A stretch of DNA of 64,000 bases. Origin: Aliiroseovarius sp. M344. GTDB taxonomy: Bacteria > Pseudomonadota > Alphaproteobacteria > Rhodobacterales > Rhodobacteraceae. Positions 27,532-35,986 of this stretch are shown here, in pieces (positions within the stretch are counted from its first letter, which is position 1; the number at the start of each line of letters is the position of its first letter). The position numbers and the translations under genes are program-made. The DNA is taken from NCBI RefSeq assembly GCF_025140835.1, contig NZ_CP081153.1, positions 1,116,001-1,180,000 on the forward strand. The letters are read 5' to 3'. The notes under the pieces are model-generated. The model saw only the letters and a program-made list of their open reading frames with translations. It was not told where the DNA came from and ran no database searches.

Positions 27532-28125
27532 TTACTTTGAGACAGTAGCATGGTATGTCGCCAAACTACAAATCATGTCGACGTGGACATCCAGCCATTC
27601 GTGATCAAGCGGTCGCCCTGCGACAAGCTTTCTGAAGTATGGGACGGCAATCGCCATTTCGGCCAACTGCTTGATTGGTGCACCGTCTCTGACTTCGCCA
27701 CGCGCTTTGGCCGCTTCAAAAACCGCTTCAACGTCGCCGCTTCGATCTTTTATCCATTTGCTCATGAGACCCCGCGTTTGCTCCTCGGTTGCAGCAATAG
27801 CTATCACCTGAGGAGCGATCTTACCCCAAGGGGTATCATTCAGTGCAGTCATCAAATGTCCGATGATCCACATGAGGTCAGTTTTTAGCGGGCCATTTGT
27901 GCGCGGTTGGTTATTCGGTCCGGTCGCGGCACGCGCAAAGGCAGCATTGCGAAGGTCTTCCAGTTTGGGCCAATGCCGATACAGCGTGCTGCGCGATATC
28001 CCAGTTTCTCGGTTGATCGCACCATGGGTTACCGCCAGCACTCCCTTTTCTTGAAGCAACATCAATGCTGCATCCAATGCTTGTGATCGCGTTGCGTTTA
28101 ATCTGGGGTCGAGAGCTTTATTCAT
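27532..28125 (-). CDS. TetR family transcriptional regulator
   Basis: A 197-residue TetR-type repressor. The N-terminal helix-turn-helix is GVLAVTHGAINRETGISRST followed by LYRHWPKLEDLRNAAF. The rest is an all-helical ligand/dimer domain. The ATG at 28125 (MNKALDPR) starts the family homology; an earlier in-frame start at 28218 would cross the operator. It is divergent from the secreted metallo-hydrolase gene, and the intergenic region holds two related palindromes, so it probably represses both itself and that module. Confidence 0.85.
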   Translation of the reverse strand: MNKALDPRLNATRSQALDAALMLLQEKGVLAVTHGAINRETGISRSTLYRHWPKLEDLRNAAFARAATGPNNQPRTNGPLKTDLMWIIGHLMTALNDTPWGKIAPQVIAIAATEEQTRGLMSKWIKDRSGDVEAVFEAAKARGEVRDGAPIKQLAEMAIAVPYFRKLVAGRPLDHEWLDVHVDMICSLATYHATVSK

Positions 28126-28176
28126 AGGGATATGTCTAACGCTAAACACAGGCGAAGGGAACAGTTTGTAGTGCAG

Positions 28177-28213
28177 TAGTACAAAATGTTGCAAAGAGGT
28201 ACATATTGTACTA
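28177..28213. promoter_or_regulatory. Candidate TetR operator pair
   Basis: TAGTACAAAATGT (28177-28189) and ACATATTGTACTA (28201-28213) form a 13-base inverted repeat with one mismatch. Each half also contains a TACA-N3-TGT core, the second being the palindrome GTACATATTGTAC (28200-28212... read across the line break). The pair sits between the divergent TetR and metallo-hydrolase genes, about 90 bases upstream of the latter. Confidence 0.65.
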
Positions 28214-28302
28214 GACATGCAAAATGAGCTTTGTGATCCAGTGACCGGTTACCAACAGGAACACGACGCAGCGCTTGGATTGGACAACTGGAGGAAATCA
28301 AA

Positions 28303-29211
28303 ATGAAGCTTACAAACCTGCGAAGTTTTGCGGCAACAGCGGTAGTAGCGTTTGGCGTAACCGGCCCGCTTCAGGCTGACATGCCGCTCTCATATACGAA
28401 TGAAATTGCCCCCGGCGTTTACAGCTTCGGCGGCGGCAACGGGTATCACTCAATGTTTCTCGTCACCGACGAAGGCGTCGTGGCCTTTGAAACAGTCAAC
28501 TCGACCCATAGCGAAAAGATGATCGAAGCCATTAGTGGCGTGACCGATCAACCGATTGAATTCGCAATGCATAGCCACAACCATTGGGATCACGCCAGCG
28601 GCGGCGGTGTTTTTCAGGCTGCAGGTGCTGAGACAGTAGCGCACACACTGGCAGCTCAGTATCTGGCAGCCGTACCGGGGCAAGATACATCTGTCCCCGA
28701 CATCGTTTGGGATGGGAACCGTCACGATATTGAAATCGGCGGTGTGACCGTTCAATTGCATTACCTGGGCCTGAACCATGGCCTTGGCATGACGGTTTTT
28801 GTCATCCCGGAAAAGCGGGTCGCCTACATCGCGGACTTGGTTACGCCCAATCGGGTTGGTTTTAACATCATGCCCGATTTCAACATCGGCGAATGGGAGC
28901 GCACTCTGGGTGAAATACTCGAGCTTGATTTTGATGTTGCCGTTTGTTCGCATACAGAGTTGTCGGCGGAAGAAGCCCCCAATGGTTGCACCAAAACGCA
29001 TGTTGAAGAAGAGCGTCAGTTCATTGTTGACCTGAGGGGCGCGATCTTTGCCGAGTTCCAAAAGGGCACGCCAGCGAATGAAATCCCAACCAGGGTTGCG
29101 TTGCCGCAATACGCTGAATGGGTCGGATATGACGAGTGGCTGCCAATGAACGCATGGCGCGTCATGCTTGATATCTGGATGGGTCCATATCCTTGGGTTC
29201 CTGAGGGCTGA
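28303..29211 (+). CDS. Exported MBL-fold metallo-hydrolase
   Basis: A 302-residue protein with a signal peptide (cleavage near LQA-DM, residue 26), behind TGGAGG. The zinc motif AMHSHNHWDHASGGG fits HxHxDH, with later ligands in LHYLGLNHGLGMTVFV and YIADLVTP. The N-terminal APGVYSFGGGNGYHSMFLVT is typical of periplasmic metallo-beta-lactamase-like hydrolases. Near the C-terminus two Cys (VAVCSHTE, PNGCTK) could form a disulfide. It is the first gene of a probable operon repressed by the divergent TetR protein. Substrate unknown. Confidence 0.87.
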   Translation: MKLTNLRSFAATAVVAFGVTGPLQADMPLSYTNEIAPGVYSFGGGNGYHSMFLVTDEGVVAFETVNSTHSEKMIEAISGVTDQPIEFAMHSHNHWDHASGGGVFQAAGAETVAHTLAAQYLAAVPGQDTSVPDIVWDGNRHDIEIGGVTVQLHYLGLNHGLGMTVFVIPEKRVAYIADLVTPNRVGFNIMPDFNIGEWERTLGEILELDFDVAVCSHTELSAEEAPNGCTKTHVEEERQFIVDLRGAIFAEFQKGTPANEIPTRVALPQYAEWVGYDEWLPMNAWRVMLDIWMGPYPWVPEG

Positions 29212-29301
29212 TCGGCATCCTCTGACACGGCCTCTTCCAGCAAACAGGACTGGAGGAGGCTTGGTTTTCTTGAACTTGAACAAATTCATTGAGGTTAAAA
29301 T

Positions 29302-29841
29302 ATGCGATCTCTACCGACTTTATTGTGTTGCGGCCTGCTTTCGTCGTTGGCTGCGGCGCCAACGATGACACATGCTGAAAGCCTACCGATCCGGATAACG
29401 CCAGTACCACAAACAACGGATGGTGTTCCGCATGTACAAATCGGCGTTAAGGCGGTCGCAGAGCTTGCCCAAGCACTTATGGATCACGTGTCCAAGTTTC
29501 CAGGCGTTAATCTTGGTCCAACGCGTGTTTCGATGCCGGGAGGCGTTGGGTTTCAGCTAGAAGATGATGTGCTTCTCGCACGTCCAGATGTCATTGTGGG
29601 CGGTCAAGAATTTGCCCACTTACACACAGATGGCAGTCTGCATGCCTCGCTGAGCCCTGACGTGGCCCTTGCCGCAATTGACGCTGGCTGGGCTGTTGCA
29701 CATCCTTGGGCCAAGCAGCGAGAAGGATGGGATGGGTTCGTGATGGTTTTCACACCGACCACATTTGCGGAACTTGAAGTCGTCACCCAACTGGTTGAAA
29801 GTTCCTACGGCTTCGTAACAGGGCACGGTCTGCCAGAGTAG
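29302..29841 (+). CDS. Exported DUF5519 (luciferase-family domain) protein
   Basis: A 179-residue protein with a signal peptide ending near THAES (residue 25). The body matches DUF5519 domains: FPGVNLGPTRVSMPGGVGFQ, then VIVGGQEFAHLHTDGSLHAS, then LAAIDAGWAVAHPWAKQREG. Despite the database label luciferase family, no light-producing chemistry is implied; the function is unknown. Its His-rich core suggests a metal or ligand site. It lies 90 bases after the metallo-hydrolase and 81 bases before the CDGSH-FMN enzyme, on the same strand. Confidence 0.75.
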   Translation: MRSLPTLLCCGLLSSLAAAPTMTHAESLPIRITPVPQTTDGVPHVQIGVKAVAELAQALMDHVSKFPGVNLGPTRVSMPGGVGFQLEDDVLLARPDVIVGGQEFAHLHTDGSLHASLSPDVALAAIDAGWAVAHPWAKQREGWDGFVMVFTPTTFAELEVVTQLVESSYGFVTGHGLPE

Positions 29842-29922
29842 TAACCATCACTTCAAACTAAATTGTATTGGCTGGAGCGCGATCACAGCCTGCTAAATCA
29901 AAGCACCAAAAAGGACAAAGAC

Positions 29923-31455
29923 ATGACCCAATCCGTTCCGATTATCGCTGCCAAACATCCCGCCAAAGTCGATCTGGAAAAGGGCAAGGATTACTATTGG
30001 TGTCGGTGTGGATTGTCAAAAAGCCAACCGTTTTGCGATGGGTCGCATGCAGGCACCGACGTGACGCCACATAAGTTTACCGCTGATAGCACAGGCAGCG
30101 CAGCGCTATGTCAGTGCAAAGCGACAGCAAACGGTCCATTCTGCGATGGCACGCACGCCAGCCTTGGTGATCTGAAAGCAGGTGATCCGTCACCGAAACC
30201 GAAGTCTGACCTTCCGACCGCGACCCCCACGCCAGAAGAACCAACCGTCGCTCGCATCCATGCCTTGGCCAAAGACGGGCTGGCCAAGTTGGGCCACCAT
30301 GGTGAAATGGGTGCAATGGGTGTGCCCCGCAAAGACTTGCCACATTGGGACGATATTCAGATTCTGCCTGCGCAAATGGCGCGCAAACCATTGTTGGATG
30401 ACGTGCCAGTCGCGACATCCGTTACGATTGGGCCCCGCGCCGCCAAACCGTTGCAACTGGACATTCCACTATTCGTTTCGGACATGAGCTATGGCGCATT
30501 GTCCGAAGAGGCGAAGACGGCGTTGTCACGCGGTGCGCAGATGGCAGGAACCGGAATTTGCTCTGGTGAGGGCGGCATGCTGCCGGAGGAACAGGCTGAA
30601 AACTCACGTTACTTCTACGAATTGGCATCCGCGCGATTTGGCTGGGATCTTGATTTGGTCGCACGCGTGCAAGCCTTTCACTTCAAAGGCGGCCAAGGGG
30701 CAAAAACCGGCACGGGTGGGCATCTGCCTGGTGATAAAGTGCAAGGGAAGATCGCAGAGGTACGTGGCTTGGAGCCTGGGCAATCCGCGATATCCCCGTC
30801 AACGTTCCCTGACCTTGAAACACCAGCAGACTTCAAACGTATCGCTGATAAAGTCCGTGAGCGGTCTGGCGGTATCCCAATCGGGTTCAAACTCTCGGCG
30901 AACCATATCGAGGACGACATCGATTTCGCTCTGGAAGCCAGTTCTGACTACATCATTTTGGATGGTCGTGGCGGCGGAACGGGTGCTGCACCGTTGATTT
31001 TCCGCGATCATATCTCAGTGCCAACGATCCCTGCTTTGGCCCGTGCCCGTGCCCATCTCGATGCAAAGACGGGTCGTGAAGTGACATTGGTCATCACAGG
31101 TGGCCTGCGTGTGGCTGAGGATTTCGCCAAAGCCATGGCCTTGGGTGCGGACGCCGTCGCGGTTTCAAATTCTGCCATGCAAGCTGTCGGGTGTATCGCG
31201 GCGCGTATGTGTAATTCCAACAACTGCCCTGTTGGCGTCGCAACCCAAAAGCCCGAACTGCGCGCGCGACTGGATGTGCAGGTCGGCGCACAAAAGCTCG
31301 CCCGCTATTTCGGCGCATCTGTCGAACTGATGCAGGTCTTGGCGCGGGCGTGCGGACACAACAGCCTGTCAGACTTTGCCCATCGTGACATCACAACATG
31401 GAAAAGAGAGGTGGCCGATCTTAGCGGTGTGCGCTTTGGTGGTATCAAGCGTTAG
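29923..31455 (+). CDS. Glutamate synthase-type FMN enzyme with two N-terminal CDGSH iron-sulfur motifs
   Basis: A 510-residue fusion. Residues 1 to about 90 contain two complete CDGSH motifs, CRCGLSKSQPFCDGSH and CQCKATANGPFCDGTH, each expected to bind a 2Fe-2S cluster. A Pro/Thr linker follows, and from about residue 115 comes the GltB-type FMN barrel: VSDMSYGALSEEAKTALSRG, GEGGMLPEEQ, KGGQGAKTGTGGHLPG. The 3Fe-4S cysteines are in CIAARMCNSNNCPVGVATQ. There is no glutaminase domain, so ammonia transfer from glutamine is not expected. The ATG at 29923 follows AAGGA. Reaction unknown. Confidence 0.88.
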   Translation: MTQSVPIIAAKHPAKVDLEKGKDYYWCRCGLSKSQPFCDGSHAGTDVTPHKFTADSTGSAALCQCKATANGPFCDGTHASLGDLKAGDPSPKPKSDLPTATPTPEEPTVARIHALAKDGLAKLGHHGEMGAMGVPRKDLPHWDDIQILPAQMARKPLLDDVPVATSVTIGPRAAKPLQLDIPLFVSDMSYGALSEEAKTALSRGAQMAGTGICSGEGGMLPEEQAENSRYFYELASARFGWDLDLVARVQAFHFKGGQGAKTGTGGHLPGDKVQGKIAEVRGLEPGQSAISPSTFPDLETPADFKRIADKVRERSGGIPIGFKLSANHIEDDIDFALEASSDYIILDGRGGGTGAAPLIFRDHISVPTIPALARARAHLDAKTGREVTLVITGGLRVAEDFAKAMALGADAVAVSNSAMQAVGCIAARMCNSNNCPVGVATQKPELRARLDVQVGAQKLARYFGASVELMQVLARACGHNSLSDFAHRDITTWKREVADLSGVRFGGIKR

Positions 31456-31577
31456 GCACAGGCCATCATGCGAGGCGACGTGCCTGAATGTTGCTTCGCT
31501 ACAACCACCAGAGTGCTAAAGCCGCCATTTGAGCACGTTGCAGCATTCGACCCTTTGGGCCGAAGGCAACATGCTCA

Positions 31578-31916
31578 TTACAAATTGATACTAGCCTGCA
31601 ACCAACGTCCTTTGCGCATTCGTTTCTTTACATGTGCTCGATGTTCCTGAGGTGATCGAACTTGCTTCCTTTTGTGGCGTGTTGTGTTGCAAAACCAGCA
31701 AGCTGCAACAATGTTTTCCGGCGTGTCCACCCCACCATCTGAGCGCGGGACAAGATGTTCCGCCGTACATTGCAGCGTTTTGGGTTTTTCATTCGTCCAA
31801 AGGTCTGGCCACCCTACCTTTTCTGCTTCATGTTCCCACATCGGCAGATCGCAATAATAGCAACGTCCACCTTGAGCTAGCATCTTGGCGCGGCGAATCT
31901 TGGATGTTTTTTTCAT
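31578..31916 (-). CDS. HNH endonuclease family protein
   Basis: A 112-residue protein with the zinc-finger HNH arrangement: CYYCDLPMW, then QCTAEHLVPRSDGGVDTPEN, then IVAACWFCNTTRHKRK. The His in AEHLVPR and the Asn in PENIVAAC are the catalytic and structural HNH residues; the four Cys bind zinc. The basic C-terminus (RAHVKKRMRKGRWLQ) may touch DNA. The ATG at 31916 has GGAG ten bases upstream. It stands alone, convergent with the FMN enzyme gene. It could be a stand-alone nuclease of a lost defence or mobile system. Confidence 0.78.
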   Translation of the reverse strand: MKKTSKIRRAKMLAQGGRCYYCDLPMWEHEAEKVGWPDLWTNEKPKTLQCTAEHLVPRSDGGVDTPENIVAACWFCNTTRHKRKQVRSPQEHRAHVKKRMRKGRWLQASINL

Positions 31917-32420
31917 CACACATAGGTCTCCATTCATCTTCAAAAGAAGCGAATGCGCGATGCCCAAAAAAAGACATTCCCCGGATGGAAGCTTATGCTC
32001 GCGCGAGACCCGATTTTCGTGGCAACGCAGTCCGGCCCAATCGGCCTTTGGCCCGAAGGGAACGAAGTATATCGTATTAGAAAGCTAAGATAATAACGCT
32101 TAGACGTCAATGTCTGATTCGATGAATCTACATGAAACCACCCCGAAGTTCTGCAATGTCCGCAAAGGGCCGGGTCCGCACAGGTGCCTGCCGGGCAAGA
32201 AATACAGATGCTACACTGAATCCGATTTCAGGAATGAGCCAAAGGGGGCCACGCAAAAATGGACCTGACGGAAGTTAGTTTGTCAGGAACCTAATGCATG
32301 CGATCTTCATTGTCGGCTAACTATTTCTACATTTGGTTCACTGCTCAGCACACAGTCATTGCTTGTTCATATGAAGTGCAGCACCATTCATGAAAGTTTA
32401 TGCATTTAGGGAATGGGCTA
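31917..32420. other. Intergenic region before the methyltransferase gene
   Basis: About 500 bases without a supported gene. Short frames on both strands lack domains and ribosome-binding sites. It must hold the promoters of the divergent HNH and methyltransferase genes. No repeat or palindrome of note was seen. Confidence 0.5.
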
Positions 32421-33242
32421 ATGGACTGGAGCGCTCTTGCACAAGCTTGGATCGATCATGAGGAGCCTATTGAGAGGGCTCATAGCCCCATCAAGGATGA
32501 ATTGCTCAAACGCGCCGCGTTGCAACCAGGAGAGAAGGTTCTCGACCTCGGGTGCGGCTCCGGTGCGCTGACGCTCGACGCAGCTGCGCGTGTTGGTCCA
32601 CAGGGGAGCGTGATCGCATTGGACATCGCTGACAATTTTGTAGCTCGGGTCGAACATCGCGCAAGAAACGTGCCACACATATCGCCAGTCCAGGGTGATG
32701 CGCAGGATTTCAGTTTTTCTGACGTTAAGTGCGACGCCGTGATCTCATTATTCGGGACCATGTTTTTTTCAGATCCGCAGGTGGCTTTTACCAATATCGG
32801 AAACTCTCTCTACGAAGGCGGTCGCATAGCCTTCGTGACGTGGGCCGGTCCGCAGCACAATCCTTGGTTCTCGGTGCCTGGCAAGGCCTTGGCAGACGCA
32901 CTTCCAGAGATGCCAAAGCCTGATCCATCGGCTCCTGGCCCAATGGCATTTGCCAATGTGGAAATGGTGACTGACTTGCTTTCCAAAACGGGCTTTGCAG
33001 ATGTGGCCGCGGAAGAGATCGATACCCACCTCACGCCGATCGGTGCCGCCGCTGACATTACAGCCATGATGCTTGCCATAGGTCCCTTTCGCGGAGCCGT
33101 CTCCCAATTTGCCAAGCTCGGTGAAGAGGGATCCGCGATGGATAGCATCGCGAAAGGGATGACTGAAGGTTACGGGGCGTTCGCGGGTGAGCAAGATGTC
33201 AGGGTGCCTGCCCGTGTGATTTTCTACACAGCCACCCGCTAG
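32421..33242 (+). CDS. Class I SAM-dependent methyltransferase (UbiE/Methyltransf_11 type)
   Basis: A 273-residue protein with the SAM-binding motif VLDLGCGSGALTLDAAARVG, acidic strand VIALDIADNFVARV, and the motif around DAVISLFGTMFF. The last half includes LSKTGFADVAAEEIDTHL, usual for small-molecule methyltransferases. The ATG at 32421 follows AGGGA; another in-frame ATG is at 32400. The substrate is unknown and the gene has no functional neighbours. Confidence 0.85.
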   Translation: MDWSALAQAWIDHEEPIERAHSPIKDELLKRAALQPGEKVLDLGCGSGALTLDAAARVGPQGSVIALDIADNFVARVEHRARNVPHISPVQGDAQDFSFSDVKCDAVISLFGTMFFSDPQVAFTNIGNSLYEGGRIAFVTWAGPQHNPWFSVPGKALADALPEMPKPDPSAPGPMAFANVEMVTDLLSKTGFADVAAEEIDTHLTPIGAAADITAMMLAIGPFRGAVSQFAKLGEEGSAMDSIAKGMTEGYGAFAGEQDVRVPARVIFYTATR

Positions 33243-33407
33243 CGGCGCGGGAACTGCATCGTCTGCGAGACGATCATTCCGGGGAGTCGCGTCGAACACC
33301 GGTTCCGAGATCCAAATGCGTCTTATTTCTGACCGTAGGGTCTGACGCGGATCGCTATTTCGCGACAGCAGAACCGAAGCACACTGGTCAATCTCAGAAA
33401 GCCACAA

Positions 33408-34097
33408 TCAAATCTGTAGCCCGAAGAATACTACTGCGAGGGGCAGAGGGGAGACGGCGAGCGCCACGGTCGCAAGGGTCGCCAGAGGCGAGAAGATCCC
33501 GCTTAGCCCGGCCAGAAGCATGATGCCGCCACCGCCACCAATCACGGAGTTGCCTGGTGTGTTTACCGCGAGCGCTAGGGCGAAATAGCGGTAGCGCAAC
33601 GCAAGGCTGAGCGCGCGTTTGGACTGACCGTCTAGCAGCATTTCAAGCCTTTCGTCCTGCGACAGCGGGGCGGCCCGAGAGACCAGTGCAGCCGCGCGGC
33701 GCATCCTCAGAATCGAGAGAAGACGCTCGAGTGCACTAATGGGCAGGAAACGACCGACCGCGAATGCCAGCATCATCGAGGCAACGGTGCAGACATAGAT
33801 CAGCGGCGCGATGGACGCTCCGAAAGTGGCGAGCATCGCCAACCCGATCTCGGCACCCGGCACGAAGGGCAGAGCTAGAAGACCGATATAGGCCACTGCG
33901 CCGAGCATGAGGGCACGGTGCACTTGCTGCTCGTTGTCCGGTCTAATCTGCAGGTTCAATGCATCACGGATGAGGTGCGCGCCCCAGGTGGCAATCACAA
34001 GGATAGCAACGAGAACCACGACCCGGAGGGCGATGGTGCCATAAGACGCTCCGGCTGGTTTCAAGATGTGTACCTCAGCCCTCGGCTTTCGCGCCAT
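33408..34097 (-). CDS. Integral membrane protein, possibly VTT/TVP38-like
   Basis: A 229-residue membrane protein with about five hydrophobic segments (20-45, 65-85, 88-115, 165-185 and 190-225). A glycine-rich stretch NTPGNSVIGGGGGIMLLAGL near the C-terminus is reminiscent of the VTT domain of DedA/TVP38 proteins, but other hallmarks are weak, so the family call is tentative. Its start overlaps the end of the next gene upstream on the minus strand by 23 bases, indicating co-translation. Confidence 0.65.
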   Translation of the reverse strand: MARKPRAEVHILKPAGASYGTIALRVVVLVAILVIATWGAHLIRDALNLQIRPDNEQQVHRALMLGAVAYIGLLALPFVPGAEIGLAMLATFGASIAPLIYVCTVASMMLAFAVGRFLPISALERLLSILRMRRAAALVSRAAPLSQDERLEMLLDGQSKRALSLALRYRYFALALAVNTPGNSVIGGGGGIMLLAGLSGIFSPLATLATVALAVSPLPLAVVFFGLQI

Positions 34098-34557
34098 TGG
34101 TGGGCACCGCTTCCCCGGTGGCCGTCATGACGATCTGGTTGGTCCAGTACCAACGCCGGGTTGTCCACGTCAGGTCGAGAGCAATGTCGTTGCCCTCGAC
34201 CTGTCCGTAGAAGACCACCGTGTGCGGTGCGTCCGGGCAGACCGCGGTCGTGGTGAAATGGACCACGCCGTCGATCTCCTTGGTCTGATAGTCGGACCAG
34301 CCAAAATTGCAGTATTCCTGACAGTCGGCAGACTGGAATGTGCCGTTGCGGAAGGCCAAAAGGCCATCGAATACCGCGCCGCTGTTTGCGTCCCGACCGA
34401 GGATTTCGAAGGACCGGTTGTCAAGCGCGCCGCTCGCGGTCCACGGGCCTTGGGGCACCTCGAGGTCGGGTATGTCCTCATTCATGACCGACATCGTTAT
34501 CGCTCCTGTGCCGAGCGTGGCGAGGGCGATGGCGGCGACTTGAACGATCTGCGGCAT
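34075..34557 (-). CDS. Exported or membrane-anchored hypothetical protein
   Basis: A 160-residue protein that I do not recognise. It starts with a hydrophobic segment (MPQIVQVAAIALATLGTGAI) that may be a signal peptide or anchor. The body contains two nearby Cys (DCQEYCNFGW) and a third (TAVCPD), plus a beta-rich pattern with many Trp and Tyr (LTWTTRRWYWTNQIV). It overlaps the downstream membrane protein gene by 23 bases, so the two probably act together. A TTG codon at 34572 is an alternative start. Confidence 0.6.
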   Translation of the reverse strand: MPQIVQVAAIALATLGTGAITMSVMNEDIPDLEVPQGPWTASGALDNRSFEILGRDANSGAVFDGLLAFRNGTFQSADCQEYCNFGWSDYQTKEIDGVVHFTTTAVCPDAPHTVVFYGQVEGNDIALDLTWTTRRWYWTNQIVMTATGEAVPTNGAKAEG

Positions 34558-35106
34558 TGTGATTTCAGCCAATTAAATACGAGTAATGGTCAATTACTTA
34601 ATGGGGACACTACCGCGCGAAGGCCCCAAAAACAAAAGGAAAGTGCGATACCCCATTTTGAAGCACGAACATTGTCGCTGAACGAGGGTCCACTTGGTCC
34701 GCGGTGCGTCGGCTTGACGTTTTCCAAATTTTTCGCTCGCTTCGAATGTCGGCAATGCAGGCTGCGACTGCAGCATCGGAGCTTGGTAGTGAATGTCTCT
34801 TATGGGCCGTTCGTAGCGTAGCGGTTAGTCAATTTCTTTTGTTACCCAATCGCTTTGAGCCGTAAACATACGGGCGGGCACAAGCAATACAGAGCTCTGT
34901 TGGATCCTAGTCTGGATCGCCTTTGCTAGAAGGCGAGGACCGGTGAGCAGTGTCCCTTTGGCGTCTAGGACCGGGTTGTGATCTGGAATGCTGTATTCGC
35001 CGCCACGCTCAACATTTTCGACACTTGCCGTCTGCCAATTGAACATTGCGAATAATATTCGTTTTTGCTCTAATAACGAAACGAACTGGAGGCGAAAGGA
35101 AAAGCG
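34558..35106. other. Intergenic region before the DeoR gene
   Basis: About 550 bases. A 73-codon frame on the minus strand (34825-35046, beginning MFNWQTASVENVERGGEYS) is the only candidate gene; it has no Shine-Dalgarno and no known domain, and I do not call it. The last 60 bases carry the palindrome and repeat listed as the DeoR control region. Confidence 0.5.
35049..35081. promoter_or_regulatory. Candidate DeoR-family operator region
   Basis: The near-perfect palindrome CGAATA-A-TATTCG (35049-35061) is followed by AATAACGAAA (35072-35081), 26 bases before the regulator's start codon. The identical 10-mer AATAACGAAA recurs at 35925-35934, about 50 bases before the first TRAP gene. Recurrence in front of both transcription units suggests the half-site of the DeoR-type regulator encoded between them. 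Confidence 0.5.
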
Positions 35107-35880
35107 TTGAAATCTGGTCGAAAAGCAGTGGTCCGCCAAACGGCGATATTGAAGCATCTTCAAGCGAAGGGGCGTGCGCTGGTCGACGATCTGGCAGAGT
35201 TGTTCGAGGCCACACCTCAAACCATCCGCAAGGATCTCAATGCATTGGCTGAGGTCAATCAGATTGCTCGTTTCCACGGAGGCGCTGCATTGGTTGGCGG
35301 GACTGAGTATGCTGGTTTTGCGGTCCGGCAAGATGTCGCCCGGGAAGAGAAAGAACATATTGGTCGCGCAACAGCCGCTTTGATACCGAACGATTCTTCG
35401 CTCATCATCAATGCTGGGACAACCACAGCAGCCGTTGCAAGAAACCTGTCGCATCATGTAGGAATAAAAGCCGTCACCGATTCAGTCACTTTAGCCAGTG
35501 AAATAAGGGACTTTGCGGGCGTAGAGGTGATGGTTCCAGCCGGTGTCGTACGAAAATCGGACGGCGCTATTCTGGGTGAGGCTGCTGTGGACTTCATCCG
35601 CCAGTTCAGGGTCGATACGGCGGTGATTGGTGCCGCAGCGATTGCTGAAGACGGCTCGCTTCTCGACTATGATCTGCGTGAAGCCTCGTTGGTCAGGGCG
35701 ATCATTGAAAATGCGCGCAATGTCATTCTGACCGCAGATGGAACTAAGTTTGGGCGCGCAGCACCGGTCTGTATCGGGAAATTGGAGCAGATCGATACAC
35801 TTGTGATCGACAAATCCTGCCCACAGGCATTGGCCGAGATGTGTGTAGCGAAAAGCGTGCGATTAGTTTTGGCGGGTTAG
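35107..35880 (+). CDS. DeoR family sugar-operon regulator
   Basis: A 257-residue DeoR-type regulator with the N-terminal helix-turn-helix RQTAILKHLQAKGRALVDDL, then FEATPQTIRKDLNAL, then ARFHGGAAL. The DeoR sensor domain follows (SSLIINAGTTTAAVARNLSH, ILGEAAVDFIRQF, ADGTKFGRAAPVCIG). It starts with TTG at 35107 behind GGAGGCGAAAGGAAAAGCG; no in-frame ATG is available after the preceding stop. Such proteins respond to phosphorylated sugars, fitting the kinase and aldolase of the operon that follows on the same strand. Confidence 0.9.
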   Translation: MKSGRKAVVRQTAILKHLQAKGRALVDDLAELFEATPQTIRKDLNALAEVNQIARFHGGAALVGGTEYAGFAVRQDVAREEKEHIGRATAALIPNDSSLIINAGTTTAAVARNLSHHVGIKAVTDSVTLASEIRDFAGVEVMVPAGVVRKSDGAILGEAAVDFIRQFRVDTAVIGAAAIAEDGSLLDYDLREASLVRAIIENARNVILTADGTKFGRAAPVCIGKLEQIDTLVIDKSCPQALAEMCVAKSVRLVLAG

Positions 35881-35986
35881 GTTCGCAGGCTTGACACATA
35901 GGTTCGATATGCCGAGGATATGAAAATAACGAAAGTAAATACGCGCTATATGTGATTCAAATGGTGAAACCACCAAAGGGGGGGCA

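Noticed and set aside
34825..35457. Minus-strand frame of 210 codons across the DeoR gene start
   Set aside because: More than half is antisense to the DeoR gene. Only the 73-codon tail beyond it could be real, and that lacks a Shine-Dalgarno and any known domain.
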